NCBI GenBank assembly: GCA_029851415.1
Contig: CM056742.1
Coordinates: 75,630,748-75,694,747, forward strand
Length of the DNA stretch: 64,000 nt
From: Eretmocerus hayati
Lineage: Eukaryota > Arthropoda > Insecta > Hymenoptera > Aphelinidae
Direction: 5' to 3'
Part shown: positions 1-14,600 of the stretch, one piece after another
Numbering within the stretch: the stretch's first letter is position 1
Layout: every line of letters begins with the position of its first letter
Notes under the pieces: generated by a model
What the model was told of the DNA's origin: nothing
Seen by the model: only the letters and a program-made list of their open reading frames with translations
Database searches by the model: none
Position numbers and translations under genes: made by a program

Positions 1-3000
1 GGTGCTGACTGGTAATGAATTCTCTGGGCATCCTTAATGGTACATAACCACTCGATCTAAGGTTCGGAAGAGTTTCAGGTCCATTGGAACATCCTACAAC
101 CCACAGTGGCGTCATAACTTCGCAGATAACTGCTCGAAGCTCGATTCCGCCCTGTTTGAGGCCCGATAGCCGAGGGTGCTGACTGACAATAAATTTTCTG
201 GGCATCAGAGATAGTACGTGACTACTTAATCTAGGGTTCTGTAGAGTTTCGGGTCCATTGGAACATCCTACAACCCACAGTGGCGTCACAACTGAGCAGA
301 TAACTGCTTAAAGCTCGATTTCGCCCCGTTTTGGGACACATAGCCGAGGGTGCTGACTGGTAAAAGATTCTCTGGGCATCATCAATGGTACATAACCTCT
401 CGATCTAAGGTTCGGAAAAGTTTCAGGTCCATTGGAACATCCTACAGACCACAGTGGCGTCGTAACTGTGCGGATAACAGCTCAAAGCTCGATTTTGCCC
501 TGTTTTGGGCAGCATAGCCGTGGGTGCTGACTGGTAATGAATTCTCTGGGCATCCTTAATGGTACATAACCACTCGATCTGAGGTTCGGAAGAGTTTCAG
601 GTCCATTGGAACATCCTACAACCCACAGTGGCGTCATAACTTCGCAGATAACTGCTCGAAGCTCGATTCCGCCCTAATTTGGGTCACATAGCCGAGGGTG
701 CTGACTGGTAATAAATTTTCTGGGCATCCTCGATGGTACATAACTACTTGATCTGAGGTTCTGTAGTGTTTCGGGTTCATTGGAACATCCTACAACCCAC
801 AGTGGCGTCATAACTGCGGAGATAACTGCTCGAAGCTCGATTTTGCCCTGTTTTGGGCCCCATAGCCGAGGGTGCTGACTGGTAATAAGTCCTCTGGGCA
901 TCATCAGCGGTACATAACTACTAGATCTGAGGTTCTGTAGAGTTTCGGGTCCATTGTGAAATCCTACAACCCACAGCGGCGTCATAACTGCGCAGATCAC
1001 TGCTCAAAGCTCGATTTTTCCCCATTTTGGGCCCCATAGCCGAGGGTGCTGACTGGTAATGGATTCTCTGGGCATCCTCGATGGTACATAACTACTTGAT
1101 CTGAGGTTCTGTAGAGTTTCGGGTTCATTGGAACATCCTACAACCCTCAGTGGCGTCACAACTGAGCAGATAACTGCTCAAAGCTCGATTCTGCCCCATT
1201 TTGGGCCCCATAGCCGAGGGTGCTGACTGGTAATGAATTCTCTAGGCATCATCCATGGTACATAACCACTTGATCTAAGTCTCTGTCGAGTTTCGGGTCC
1301 ATTGGATCATCGTCCAACCCACTGTGGCGTCATAACTGGGCAGATAACTGTTCAAAGCTCGATTCTCCCCGGTTTCGGGCCTCATAGCCGAGGAAGCTGA
1401 CTGGTAATGAACTCTCTGGGCATCATCAATGGTACATGATCACTTGATCTAAGATTCTGTAGAGTTTCGGGTCCATTGGAACATCCTACGACCCACAGTG
1501 GCGTCATAACTGCGCAGATAACTGCTCGAAGCTCGATTTCGCCCTGTTTGAGGCTCGATAGCCGAGGGTGCTGACTGACAATAAATTCTCTGGGCATCAG
1601 AGATAGTACGTGACTACTTAATCTAGGGTTCTGTAGAGTTTCGGGTCCATTGGAACATCCTAAAACCCACAGTGATGTCACAACTGAGCAGATAACTGCT
1701 CAAAGCTCGATTTGGCCCTGTTTTGGGCCCCGAAGACGAGGAAGCTGACTGCTAATGAATTCTCTGGGCATTGGCCATGTCACAAAACGATTTGATCTGA
1801 GTCTCTGTCGAGTTTGGGTCCATTGGATAATCCTCCAACCCACGGTGGCGTCATAACTGGGCAGATTACTGTTCAAAGCTCGATTTTCCCCTGTTTCGGG
1901 CCCCATAGCCGAGGAAGCTGACTGGTAATGAATCCTCTGGTCATCATCAATGATACATAACCACTCGTTCTGAGGTTCTGTAGAGTTTTGGGTCCATTGG
2001 AACATCCTACAACTCATAGTGGCGTCATAACTGCGCAGATAAGTGCTCAAAGCTCGATTCCGCCCCATTTTGGGTCCCATAGCCGAGGGTGCTGACTGGT
2101 AATGGATTCTCTGGGCATCCTCGATGGTACATAACTACTTGATCTAAGGTTCTGTAGAGTTTCGGGTTCATTGGAACATCCTACAACCCTCAGTGGCGTC
2201 GTAACTGGGCAGATAACTGCTCAAAGCTCGATTTCGCCCTGTTTTGGGTCCCATAGCCGAGGTTGCTGACTGGTTATAAATTCTCTGGGCATCATCAATG
2301 GTACATGACCACTCGATCTAAGGTTCGGAGGAGTTTCAGGTCCATTGGAACATTCTTCAACCCACAGTGGCGTCATAACTGAGCAGACAACTGTTCAAAG
2401 CTCGATTTTCCTCTGTTCCGGGCCTCATAGCCGAGGAAGCTGACTGGGAATAAATTCTCTGGGCATCACCAATGATACATAACCACTCGATCTCAGGTCT
2501 TGTGGAGTTTCGGGTCCATTGGAACATCCTAGAACCCACAGTGGCGTCATAACTGCGCAGATAACTGCTCGAAGCTCGATTTCTCCCTGTTCGAGGCGCG
2601 ATAGCCGAGGGTGCTGACTGGCAATAAATTCTCTGGGCATCAAAGATAGTACGTGACTACTTAATCTAGGGTTCTGTAGAGTTTCAGGTCCATTGGAAAA
2701 TCCTACAGACCACAGTGGCGTCATAACTGTGCGGATAACTGCTCAAAGCTCGATTTTGCCCTGTTTTGGGCCCCATAGCCGTGGGTGCTGACTGGTAATG
2801 AATTCTCTGGGCATCCTCAATGGTACATAACCACTCGATCTAAGGTTCGGAAGAGTTTCAGGTCCATTGGAACATCCTACAACCCACAGTGGCGTCATAA
2901 CTTCGCAGATAACTGCTCGAAGCTCGATTCCGCCCTAATTTGGGCCCCATAGCCGAGGGTGCTGACTGGTGATAAGTCCTCTGGGCATCATCAACGGTAC

Positions 3001-5329
3001 ATAACTACTAGATCTGAGGTTCTGTAGAGTTTCGGGTCCATTGGGACATCCTACAACCCACAGCGGCGTCATTTCTGCGCAGATAACTGCTCAAAGCTCG
3101 ATTTTGCCCTGTTTTGGGCCCCATAGCCGTGGGTGCTGACTGGTAATGAATTCTCTGGGCATCCTCAATGGTACATAACCACTCGATCCAAGGTTCGGGA
3201 GAGTTTCAGGTCCATTGGAACATCCTACAACCCACAGTGACGTCATAACTGGGCAGATAACTGCTCGAAGCTCGATTTCGCCCTGTTTAAGGCCCGATAG
3301 CCGAGGGTGCTGACTGACAATGCATTCTCTTGGCATCAGAGATAGTACGTGACTACTTAATCTAGGGTTCTGTAGAGTTTCGGGTCCATTGGAACATCCT
3401 ACAACCCACAGTGGCGTCACAACTGAGCAGATAACTGCTCAAAGCTCGATTTGGCCCTGTTTTGGGCACCATAGCCGAGGAAGCTGACTGGTAATGAATC
3501 TTCTGGTCATCATCAATGATAGATAACCACTCGTTCTGAGGTTCTGTAGAGTTTTGGGTCCATTGGAACATCCTACAACTCATAGTGGCGTCATAACTGC
3601 GCAGATAAGTGCTCATATCTCGATTCCGCCCCATTTTGGGCCCCATAGCCGAGGGTGCTGACTGGTAATGGATTCTCTGGGCATCCTCGATGGTACATAA
3701 CTACTTGATCTGAGGTTCTGTAGAGTTTCGGGTTCATTGGAACATCCTACAACCCTCAGTGGCGTCGTAACTGGGCAGATAACTGCTCAAAGCTCGATTT
3801 CGCCCTGTTTTGGGTCCCATAGCCGAGGTTGCTGACTGGTTATAAATTCTCTGGGCATCATCAACGGTACATGACCACTTGATCCGAGGTTCTGTAGAGT
3901 TTCGGGTCCATTGGAACATCCTACAACCCACAGAGTCGTCATAACTGAGCAGATAACTGCTCAAAGCTTGATTTCGCCCTGTTTTAGGTCCCATAGCCGA
4001 GGGTGCTGACTAGTAATAGATTCTCTGGGCATCATCAATGGTACAGAACCTCTCGATCTAAGGTTCGAAATAGTTTCAGGTCCATTGGAACATCCTACAA
4101 CCCACAGTGGCGTCATAACAGTTCAGATAACTGCTCAAAGCTCGATTTCGCCCTGTTTTGGGACCCATAGCCGAGGGTGCTGACTGGTGAAAGATTCTCT
4201 GGGCATCATAAATGGTACCTAACCTCTCGATCTAAGGTTCGGAAAAGTTTCAGGGCCATTGGAACATCCTACAGACCACAGTGGCGTCATAACTGTGCGG
4301 ATAACTGCTCAGAGCTCGATTTCGCCCTGTTTTGGGCCCCATAGCCGAGAGTGCTGACTGGTCATAAATTCTCTGGGCATCATCAATGGTTCTAACCACT
4401 CGATCTGAGGTTCTGTAGAGTTTCGGGTCCATTGGGACATCGTACAACCCAGAGTGGCGTCATAACTTCGCAGATAACTGCTCAAAGCTCAATTCCGCCC
4501 TAATTTGGGTCACATAGCCGAGGGTGCTGACTGGTAATAAATTTTCTGGGCATACTCGATGGTCCATAACTACTTGATCTGAGGTTCTGTAGTGTTTCGG
4601 GTTCATTGGAACATCCTACAACCCACAGTGGCGTCATAACTGGGAAGATAACTGCTCAAAACTCGATTTCGCCCTGATTTGGGCCCCATAGCCGTTGGTG
4701 CTGATTGGTAATGAATTCTCTGAGCATTATCATTGGTACATAACCACTCGATCTGAGGTTCTGTAGAGTTTCGGGTCCATTGGAACATCCTTAACCCACA
4801 GTGGCGTCATAACTGCGCAGATGACTGATCAAAGCTCGATTTCGCCCTGTTTGAGGCCCGATTGCCGAGGACGCTGACTGGCAATAGATTCTCTGGGAGT
4901 CAGAGATAGTACGTGACTACTTGATCCAGGGTTCTGTAGAGTTTCGGGTCCATTGGGACATCCTACAACTCACAGTGGCGTCATTCCTGGACAGATAACT
5001 GCTCAAAACTCGATTTTGCCCACTTTTGGGCCCCATAGCCGAGGTCGCTGACTAGTAATAAATTCTCTGGGCATCCTTAATGGTACATAACTACTTAATC
5101 TGAGTCTCTGTCGACTTTTGGGTCCATTGGGACATCCTACAATACACAGTGGCGGCATTACTGGGCAGTTAACTGCTCAAAACTCGATTTTGCTTACTTC
5201 TGGGCCCCATAGCCGTGGGTGCTGATTGGTAATGAATTCTCTGAGCATTATCATTGGTACAAAAGCACTCGATCTGAGGTGCTGTAGAGATTCGGGTCCA
5301 TTGGAACATCCTTAACCCACTGTGGCGTC

Positions 5330-8300
5330 ATAACTGCGCAGATAACTGCTCGAAGCTCGATTTCGCCCTGTTTGAGGCGCGATAGCCGGTGGTGCTGACT
5401 GACAATAAATTCTCTGGGCATCAAAGATAGTACGTGACTACTTAATCTAGGGTTCTGTAGAGTTTCGGGTCCATTGGAACATCCCACAACCCACAGTGGC
5501 GTCACATAACTGCTTGAAGCTCGATTTGGCCCTGTTTTGGGCCCGATAGCCGAGGGTGCTGACTGGTAATGAATTCTCTGGGCATCCTCAATGGTACATA
5601 ACTACTTGATCTGAAGTTCTGTAGAGTTTCGGGTCCTCTGGAACATCCTACAACCCACAGTGTCGTCATAACTGCGCAGATGACTGCTCAAAGCTTGATT
5701 TTCCTCTGTTTCGGGCCTCACAGCCGAGGAAGCTGACTGGGAATAAATTCTCTGGGCATCACCAATGATACATAACCACTCGATCTCAGGTTCTGTAGAG
5801 TTTCGGGTCCATTGGAACATCCTACAACCCACAGTGGCGTCATAACTGCGCAGATAACTCCTCGAAGCTCGATTTCTCCCTGTTTGAGGCGCGATAGCCG
5901 AGGGTGCTGACTGGCAATAGATTCTCTGGGAATCAGAGATCGTACGTGACTACTTGATCCAGGGTTCTGTAGAGTTTCGGGTCCATAGGGAAATCCTACA
6001 ACTCACAGTGGCGTCATTACTGGGCAGATAACTGTTCAAAGCTCGATTTTCCCCTGTTTCGGGCCTCATAGCCGAGATAGCTGACTGGTATAGATCTCTC
6101 TGGGCATCATCAATGGTACATGATCACTTGATCTAAGATTCTGTAGAGTTTCGGGTCCATTGGAAAATCCTACAACCCTCAGTGGCGCCATAACTGGGCA
6201 GATAACTGCTCAAAGCTCGATTTCGCCCTGTTTTGGGCCCCATAGCCGAGGTTGCTCACTGGTTATAAATTCTCTGGGCATCATCAACAGTACATGGCCA
6301 CTTTATCTAAGGTTCTGTAGAGTTTCGGGTCCTCTGGAACATCCTACAACCCACAGTGTCGTCATAACTGCGCAGATGACTGCTTAAAGCTTGATTTCGC
6401 CCTGTTTTAGGCCCCATAGCCGAGGGTGCTGACTGGTAATAGGTTCTCTGGGCATCATCAATGGTACATAACCACTTGATCTAAGGTTCGTCAGAGTTTG
6501 AGGTCCGTTGGAACACCCTTCAACCCACAGTGGCGTCATAACTGTGCAGATAACTGCTCAAAGCTCGATTTCGCCCTGTTTTGGGCCCCATAGCTGGGAG
6601 TGTTGAGTGGTGATAATCCTCTGGGCATCATCCATGGTACATAACCACTTGATCTGAGTCTCTGTCGAGTTTCGGGTCCATTGGATCATCCTCCAACCCA
6701 CGGTGGCGTCATTACTGAGCAGACAACTGTTCAAAGCTCGATTTTCCTCTGTTTCGGGTCTCATAGCCGAGGAAGCTGACTGGGAATAAATTCTCTGGGC
6801 ATCACCAATGATACATAACCACTCGATTTCAGGTTCTGTAGAGTTTCGGGTCCGTTGGAACATCCTACAACCCACAGTGGCGTCATAACTGCGCAGATAA
6901 CTGCTCGAAGCTCGATTTCTCCCTGTTTGAGGCGCGATAGCCGAGGGTGCTGACTGGCAATAAATTCTCTGGGCATCCTTCATGGTACATGATCACTCGA
7001 TCTAAGGTTCGGAAGAGTTTCAGGTCCATTGGAACATCCTACAACCCACAGTGGCGTCATAACTGTGCAGATAACTGCTCAAAGCTCGATTTCGCCCCGT
7101 TTTGGGACTCATAGCCGAGGGTGCTGACAGGTAAAAGATTCTCTGGGCATCATCAACGGTACATAACCTCTCGGTCTAAGGTTCGGAGGAGTTTCAGGTC
7201 CATTGGAACATCCTACAGACCACAGTGGCGTCATAACTGTGCGGATAACTGCTCAAAGCTCGATTTCGCCCTGTTTTGGGCCCCATAGCCGAGGCTGCTG
7301 ACTGGTAATGAATTCTCTGGGCATCCTCAATGGTACATCACTACTTGATCTGAGGTTCTGTAGAGTTTCGGGTCAATTGGAACATCCTAACCCCACAGTG
7401 GCGTCATAACTGCGCAGATAACTGCTCGAAGCTCGATTTCGCCCTGTTTGAGGCGCGATAGCCGGGGGTGCTGACTGACAATAAATTCTCTGGGCATCAA
7501 AGATAGTACGTGACTACTTAATCTAGGGTTCTGTAGAGTTTCGGGTCCATTGGAACATCCCACAACCCACAGTGGCGTCACATAACTGCTTGAAGCTCGA
7601 TTTGGCCCTGTTTTGGGCCCGATAGCCGAGGGTGCTGACTGGTAATGAATTCTCTGGGCATCCTCAATGGTACATAACTACTTGATCTGAAGTTCTGTAG
7701 AGTTTCGGGTCCTCTGGAACATCCTACAACCCACAGTGTCGTCATAACTGCGCAGATGACTGCTCAAAGCTTGATTTTCCTCTGTTTCGGGCCTCACAGC
7801 CGAGGAAGCTGACTGGGAATAAATTCTCTGGGCATCACCAATGATACATAACCACTCGATCTCAGGTTCTGTAGAGTTTCGGGTCCATTGGAACATCCTA
7901 CAACCCACAGTGGCGTCATAACTGCGCAGATAACTCCTCGAAGCTCGATTTCTCCCTGTTTGAGGCGCGATAGCCGAGGGTGCTGACTGGCAATAGATTC
8001 TCTGGGAATCAGAGATCGTACGTGACTACTTGATCCAGGGTTCTGTAGAGTTTCGGGTCCATAGGGAAATCCTACAACTCACAGTGGCGTCATTACTGGG
8101 CAGATAACTGTTCAAAGCTCGATTTTCCCCTGTTTCGGGCCTCATAGCCGAGATAGGTGACTGGTATAGATCTCTCTGGGCATCATCAATGGTACATGAT
8201 CACTTGATCTAAGATTCTGTAGAGTTTCGGGTCCATTGGAAAATCCTACAACCCTCAGTGGCGCCATAACTGGGCAGATAACTGCTCAAAGCTCGATTTC

Positions 8301-11300
8301 GCCCTGTTTTGGGCCCCATAGCCGAGGTTGCTCACTGGTTATAAATTCTCTGGGCATCATCAACAGTACATGGCCACTTTATCTAAGGTTCTGTAGAGTT
8401 TCGGGTCCTCTGGAACATCCTACAACCCACAGTGTCGTCATAACTGCGCAGATGACTGCTTAAAGCTTGATTTCGCCCTGTTTTAGGCCCCATAGCCGAG
8501 GGTGCTGACTGGTAATAGGTTCTCTGGGCATCATCAATGGTACATAACCACTTGATCTAAGGTTCGTCAGAGTTTGAGGTCCGTTGGAACACCCTTCAAC
8601 CCACAGTGGCGTCATAACTGTGCAGATAACTGCTCAAAGCTCGATTTCGCCCTGTTTTGGGCCCCATAGCTGAGAGTGTTGAGTGGTGATAATCCTCTGG
8701 GCATCATCCATGGTACATAACCACTTGATCTGAGTCTCTGTCGAGTTTCGGGTCCATTGGATCATCCTCCAACCCACGGTGGCGTCATTACTGAGCAGAC
8801 AACTGTTCAAAGCTCGATTTTCCTCTGTTTCGGGTCTCATAGCCGAGGAAGCTGACTGGGAATAAATTCTCTGGGCATCACCAATGATACATAACCACTC
8901 GATTTCAGGTTCTGTAGAGTTTCGGGTCCGTTGGAACATCCTACAACCCACAGTGGCGTCATAACTGCGCAGATAACTGCTCGAAGCTCGATTTCTCCCT
9001 GTTTGAGGCGCGATAGCCGAGGGTGCTGACTGGCAATAAATTCTCTGGGCATCCTTCATGGTACATGATCACTCGATCTAAGGTTCGGAAGAGTTTCAGG
9101 TCCATTGGAACATCCTACAACCCACAGTGGCGTCATAACTGTGCAGATAACTGCTCAAAGCTCGATTTCGCCCCGTTTTGGGACTCATAGCCGAGGGTGC
9201 TGACAGGTAAAAGATTCTCTGGGCATCATCAACGGTACATAACCTCTCGGTCTAAGGTTCGGAGGAGTTTCAGGTCCATTGGAACATCCTACAGACCACA
9301 GTGGCGTCATAACTGTGCGGATAACTGCTCAAAGCTCGATTTCGCCCTGTTTTGGGCCCCATAGCCGAGGCTGCTGACTGGTAATGAATTCTCTGGGCAT
9401 CCTCAATGGTACATCACTACTTGATCTGAGGTTCTGTAGAGTTTCGGGTCAATTGGAACATCCTAACCCCACAGTGGCGTCATAACTGCGCAGATAACTG
9501 CTCGAAGCTCGATTTCGCCCTGTTTGAGGCGCGATAGCCGGGGGTGCTGACTGACAATAAATTCTCTGGGCATCAAAGATAGTACGTGACTACTTAATCT
9601 AGGGTTCTGTAGAGTTTCGGGTCCATTGGAACATCCCACAACCCACAGTGGCGTCACATAACTGCTTGAAGCTCGATTTGGCCCTGTTTTGGGCCCGATA
9701 GCCGAGGGTGCTGACTGGTAATGAATTCTCTGGGCATCCTCAATGGTACATAACTACTTGATCTGAAGTTCTGTAGAGTTTCGGGTCCTCTGGAACATCC
9801 TACAACCCACAGTGTCGTCATAACTGCGCAGATGACTGCTCAAAGCTTGATTTTCCTCTGTTTCGGGCCTCACAGCCGAGGAAGCTGACTGGGAATAAAT
9901 TCTCTGGGCATCACCAATGATACATAACCACTCGATCTCAGGTTCTGTAGAGTTTCGGGTCCATTGGAACATCCTACAACCCACAGTGGCGTCATAACTG
10001 CGCAGATAACTCCTCGAAGCTCGATTTCTCCCTGTTTGAGGCGCGATAGCCGAGGGTGCTGACTGGCAATAGATTCTCTGGGAATCAGAGATCGTACGTG
10101 ACTACTTGATCCAGGGTTCTGTAGAGTTTCGGGTCCATAGGGAAATCCTACAACTCACAGTGGCGTCATTACTGGGCAGATAACTGTTCAAAGCTCGATT
10201 TTCCCCTGTTTCGGGCCTCATAGCCGAGATAGCTGACTGGTATAGATCTCTCTGGGCATCATCAATGGTACATGATCACTTGATCTAAGATTCTGTAGAG
10301 TTTCGGGTCCATTGGAAAATCCTACAACCCTCAGTGGCGCCATAACTGGGCAGATAACTGCTCAAAGCTCGATTTCGCCCTGTTTTGGGCCCCATAGCCG
10401 AGGTTGCTCACTGGTTATAAATTCTCTGGGCATCATCAACAGTACATGGCCACTTTATCTAAGGTTCTGTAGAGTTTCGGGTCCTCTGGAACATCCTACA
10501 ACCCACAGTGTCGTCATAACTGCGCAGATGACTGCTTAAAGCTTGATTTCGCCCTGTTTTAGGCCCCATAGCCGAGGGTGCTGACTGGTAATAGGTTCTC
10601 TGGGCATCATCAATGGTACATAACCACTTGATCTAAGGTTCATCAGAGTTTGAGGTCCGTTGGAACACCCTTCAACCCACAGTGGCGTCATAACTGTGCA
10701 GATAACTGCTCAAAGCTCGATTTCGCCCTGTTTTGGGCCCCATAGCTGAGAGTGTTGAGTGGTGATAATCCTCTGGGCATCATCCATGGTACATAACCAC
10801 TTGATCTGAGTCTCTGTCGAGTTTCGGGTCCATTGGATCATCCTCCAACCCACGGTGGCGTCATTACTGAGCAGACAACTTTCCAAAGCTCGATTTTCCT
10901 CTGTTTCAGGTCTCATAGCCGAGGAAGCTGACTGGGAATAAATTCTCTGGGCATCACCAATGATACATAACCACTCGATTTCAGGTTCTGTAGAGTTTCG
11001 GGTCCGTTGGAACATCCTACAACCCACAGTGGCGTCATAACTGCGCAGATAACTGCTCGAAGCTCGATTTCTCCCTGTTTGAGGCGCGATAGCCGAGGGT
11101 GCTGACTGGCAATAAATTCTCTGGGCATCCTTCATGGTACATGATCACTCGATCTAAGGTTCGGAAGAGTTTCAGGTCCATTGGAACATCCTACAACCCA
11201 CAGTGGCGTCATAACTGTGCAGATAACTGCTCAAAGCTCGATTTCGCCCCGTTTTGGGACTCATAGCCGAGGGTGCTGACAGGTAAAAGATTCTCTGGGC

Positions 11301-11557
11301 ATCATCAACGGTACATAACCTCTCGGTCTAAGGTTCGGAGGAGTTTCAGGTCCATTGGAACATCCTACAAACCACAGTGGCGTCATAACTGTGCGGATAA
11401 CTGCTCAAAGCTCGATTTCGCCCTGTTTTGGGCCCCATAGCCGAGGCTGCTGACTGGTAATGAATTCTCTGGGCATCCTCAATGGTACATCACTACTTGA
11501 TCTGAGGTTCTGTAGAGTTTCGGGTCAATTGGAACATCCTAACCCCACAGTGGCGTC
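5330..11557. repeat. Higher-order repeat domain 1: three copies of a 2076-bp 12-mer
   Basis: Three consecutive 2076-bp blocks begin near 5330, 7406 and 9482. Each holds twelve monomers, some slightly shortened. Landmarks recur exactly 2076 bp apart: plus-strand open frames at 6160, 8236 and 10312, and minus-strand frames at 5602, 7678 and 9754. I saw only isolated substitutions between blocks, for example GGGAGTG versus GAGAGTG near 6597/8673 and CGTCAG versus CATCAG near 8573/10649. Monomers within a block are far more diverged. This pattern indicates recent block-wise amplification. Confidence 0.93.
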
Positions 11558-11614
11558 ATAACTGCGCAGATAACTGATCAAAGCTCGATTTCGCCCTGTT
11601 TGAGGCCCGATAGC

Positions 11615-14600
11615 CGAAGAAGCTGACTGGTGATGAATTCTCTGAGCATTATCAATGGTACATAACCGCTAGATCTGAGGTTCTGTAGCGTTTCGGGTCC
11701 ACTGGAACATCCTACAACCGACAGTGACGTCATAACTGTGCGGATAACTGCTCAAAGCTCGATTTCGCCCTGTATTGGGCCCCATAGCCGAGAGTGCTGA
11801 CTGGTAATAAATTCTCTGGGCATCATCAATGGTTCTAACCACTCGATGTGAGGTTCTGTAGAGTTTCGGGTCCATTGGAACATCGTACAACCCACAATGG
11901 CGTCATAACTTCGCAGATAACTGCTCGAAGCTCGATTCCGCCCTAATTTGGGTCACATAGCCGAGGGTGCTGACTGGGAATGAATTTTCTGGGCATCCTC
12001 GATGGTACATAACTACTTGATCTGAGGTTCTGTAGAGTTTCGGGTTCATTGGAACATCCTACAACCCACAGTGGCGTCATAACTGCGGAGATAACTGCTA
12101 GAAGCTCGATTTTGCCCTGTTTTGGGCCCCATAGCCGAGGGTGCTGACTGGTAATAAGTCCTCTGGGCATCATCAACGGTACAGAACCACTTTATCCAAG
12201 GTTCTGTAGAGTTTCGGGTCCATTGGGACATCGTACAACCCACAGTGGCGTCATTACTGGGGAGATAACTGCTCAAAACTCGATTTCGCCCTGATTTGGG
12301 CCCCATAGCCGTGGGTGCTGACTGGTAATGAATTCTCTGAGCATCATCGATGGTACATATCCACTCGATCTGAGGTTCTGTAGAGTTTCGGGTCCATTGG
12401 AACATCCTACAACCCACAGTGGCGTCATAACTGGGCAGATATCTGCTCGAAACTCGATTTCGCCCTGATTTGGGCCCCATAGCCGAGGGTGCTGACTGGT
12501 AATGAATTCTCTGAGCATGATCAATGGTACATAACCACTCGATCTGAGGTTCTGTAGAGTTTCGGGTCCATTGGGACATCCTACAACCCACAGTGGTGTC
12601 ATAACTGGGGAGATAACTGCTCAAAACTCGATTTCGCCCTGATTTGGGCCCCATAGCCGTGGGTGCTGATTGGTAATGAATTCTCTGAGCATTATCATTG
12701 GTACATAACCGGTCGATCTGAGGTTCTGTAGAGTTTCCGGTCCATTGGAACATCCTTAAGCCACAGTGGCGTCATAACTGCGCAGATGACTGATCAAAGC
12801 TCGATTTTGCCCTGTTTGAGGCCCGACAGCCGAGGACGCTGACTGGCAATAGATTCTCTGGGATTCAGAGATAGTACGTGACTACTTGATCCAGGGTTCT
12901 GTAGAGTTTCGGGTCCATTGGGACATCCTACAACTCACAGTGGCGTCATTACTGGGCAGATAACTGCTCAAAACCCGATTTTGCCCACTTTTGGGCCCCA
13001 TAGCCGAGGGTGCTGACTGGTAGTAAATTCTCTGGGCATCCTCAATGGTACATAACTACTTAATCTGAAGTTCTGTGGAGTTCCGGGCCCATTGGAACAT
13101 CCTAAACCCACAGTGGCGTCAAAACTGCGCAGATAACTGCTCGGAGCTCGATTTCGCACTGTTTGAGGCCCGAAAGCCGTGGGTGCTGACTGGTAATGAA
13201 TTCTCTGAGCATCATCGATGGTACATATCCACTCGATCTGAGGTTCTGTAGAGTTTCGGGTCCATTGGAACATCCTCCAACCCACAGTGGCGTCACAACT
13301 GAGCAGATAACTGCTCAAAGCTCGATTTGGCCCTGTTTTGGGCCCCATAGCCGAGGGTGCTGACTGGTAATGAATCCTCTGGGCATCATCCATGGTACAT
13401 AACCACTTGATCTGAGTCTCTGTCGAGTTTTGGGTCCATTGGATCATACTCCAACCCACGGTTCCGTCATTACTGAGCAGACAACTGTTCAAAGCTCGAT
13501 TTTCCCCTGTTTCGGGCCTCATAGCCGAGGAAGCTGTTTGGGAATGAATTCTCTGGGCATCATCAATGATACATCACCACTCGATCTGAGGTTCTGTAGA
13601 GTTTCGGGTCCATTGGAACATCCTACAACCCACAGTGGCGTCATAACTGCGCAGATAACTGCTCGAAGCTCGATTTCGCCCTGTTCGAGGCGCGATGGCC
13701 GAGGGTGCTGACTGGCAATACATTCTCTGGGCATCAAAGATAGTACGTGACTACTTAATCTAGGGTTCTGTAGTGTTTCGGGTCCATTGGAACATCCTGA
13801 AACCCACAGTGGCGTCACAACTGAACAGATAACTGCTTGAAGCTCGATTTGGCCCTGTTTTGGGCCCCATAGCCGAGGCTGCTGACTGGTAATGAATTCT
13901 CTGGGCATCCTCAATGGTACATCACTACTTGATCTGAGGTTCTGTAGAGTTTCGGGTCTATTGGAACATCCTCACCCCACAGTGGCGTCATAACTGCGCA
14001 GATAACTGATCAAAGCTCGATTTCGCCCTGTTTGAGGCCCGATAGCCGAGGAAGCTGACTGGCGTTAAATTCTCTGGGAATCAGGGATAGTACGCGACTA
14101 CTTAAACCAGGATTCTGTAGAGTTTCAGGTCCATTGGGACACCCTACAACTCACAGTGGCGTCATAACTGGGCAGATAACTGCTCAAAACTCGATTTCGC
14201 CCTGATTTGGGCCCCATAGCCGTGGATGCTGACTGGTGATGAATTCTCTGAGCATAATCAATGGTACATAACCGCTAGATCTGAGGTTCTGTAGCGTTTC
14301 GGGTCCATTGGAACATCCTACAACCGACAGTGGCGTCATAACTGTGCGGATAACTGCTCAAAGCTCAATTTCGCCCTGTTTTGGGCCCCATAGCCGAGAG
14401 TGCTGACTGGTAATAAATTCTCTGGGCATCATCAATGGTTCTAACCACTCGATCTGAGGTTCTGTAGAGTTTCGGGTCCATTGGAACATCGTACAACCCA
14501 CAATGGCGTCATGACTTCGGAGATAACTGCTCGAAGCTCGATTCCGCCCTAATTTGGGTCACATAGCCGAGGGTGCTGACTGGTAATGAATTTTCTGGGC

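Noticed and set aside
12046..12753. 235-codon open frame inside the satellite as a possible gene
   Set aside because: It consists of the 58-residue translation of the monomer repeated about four times, in an array whose length keeps the frame open; no start context, domain or splice signal supports it.
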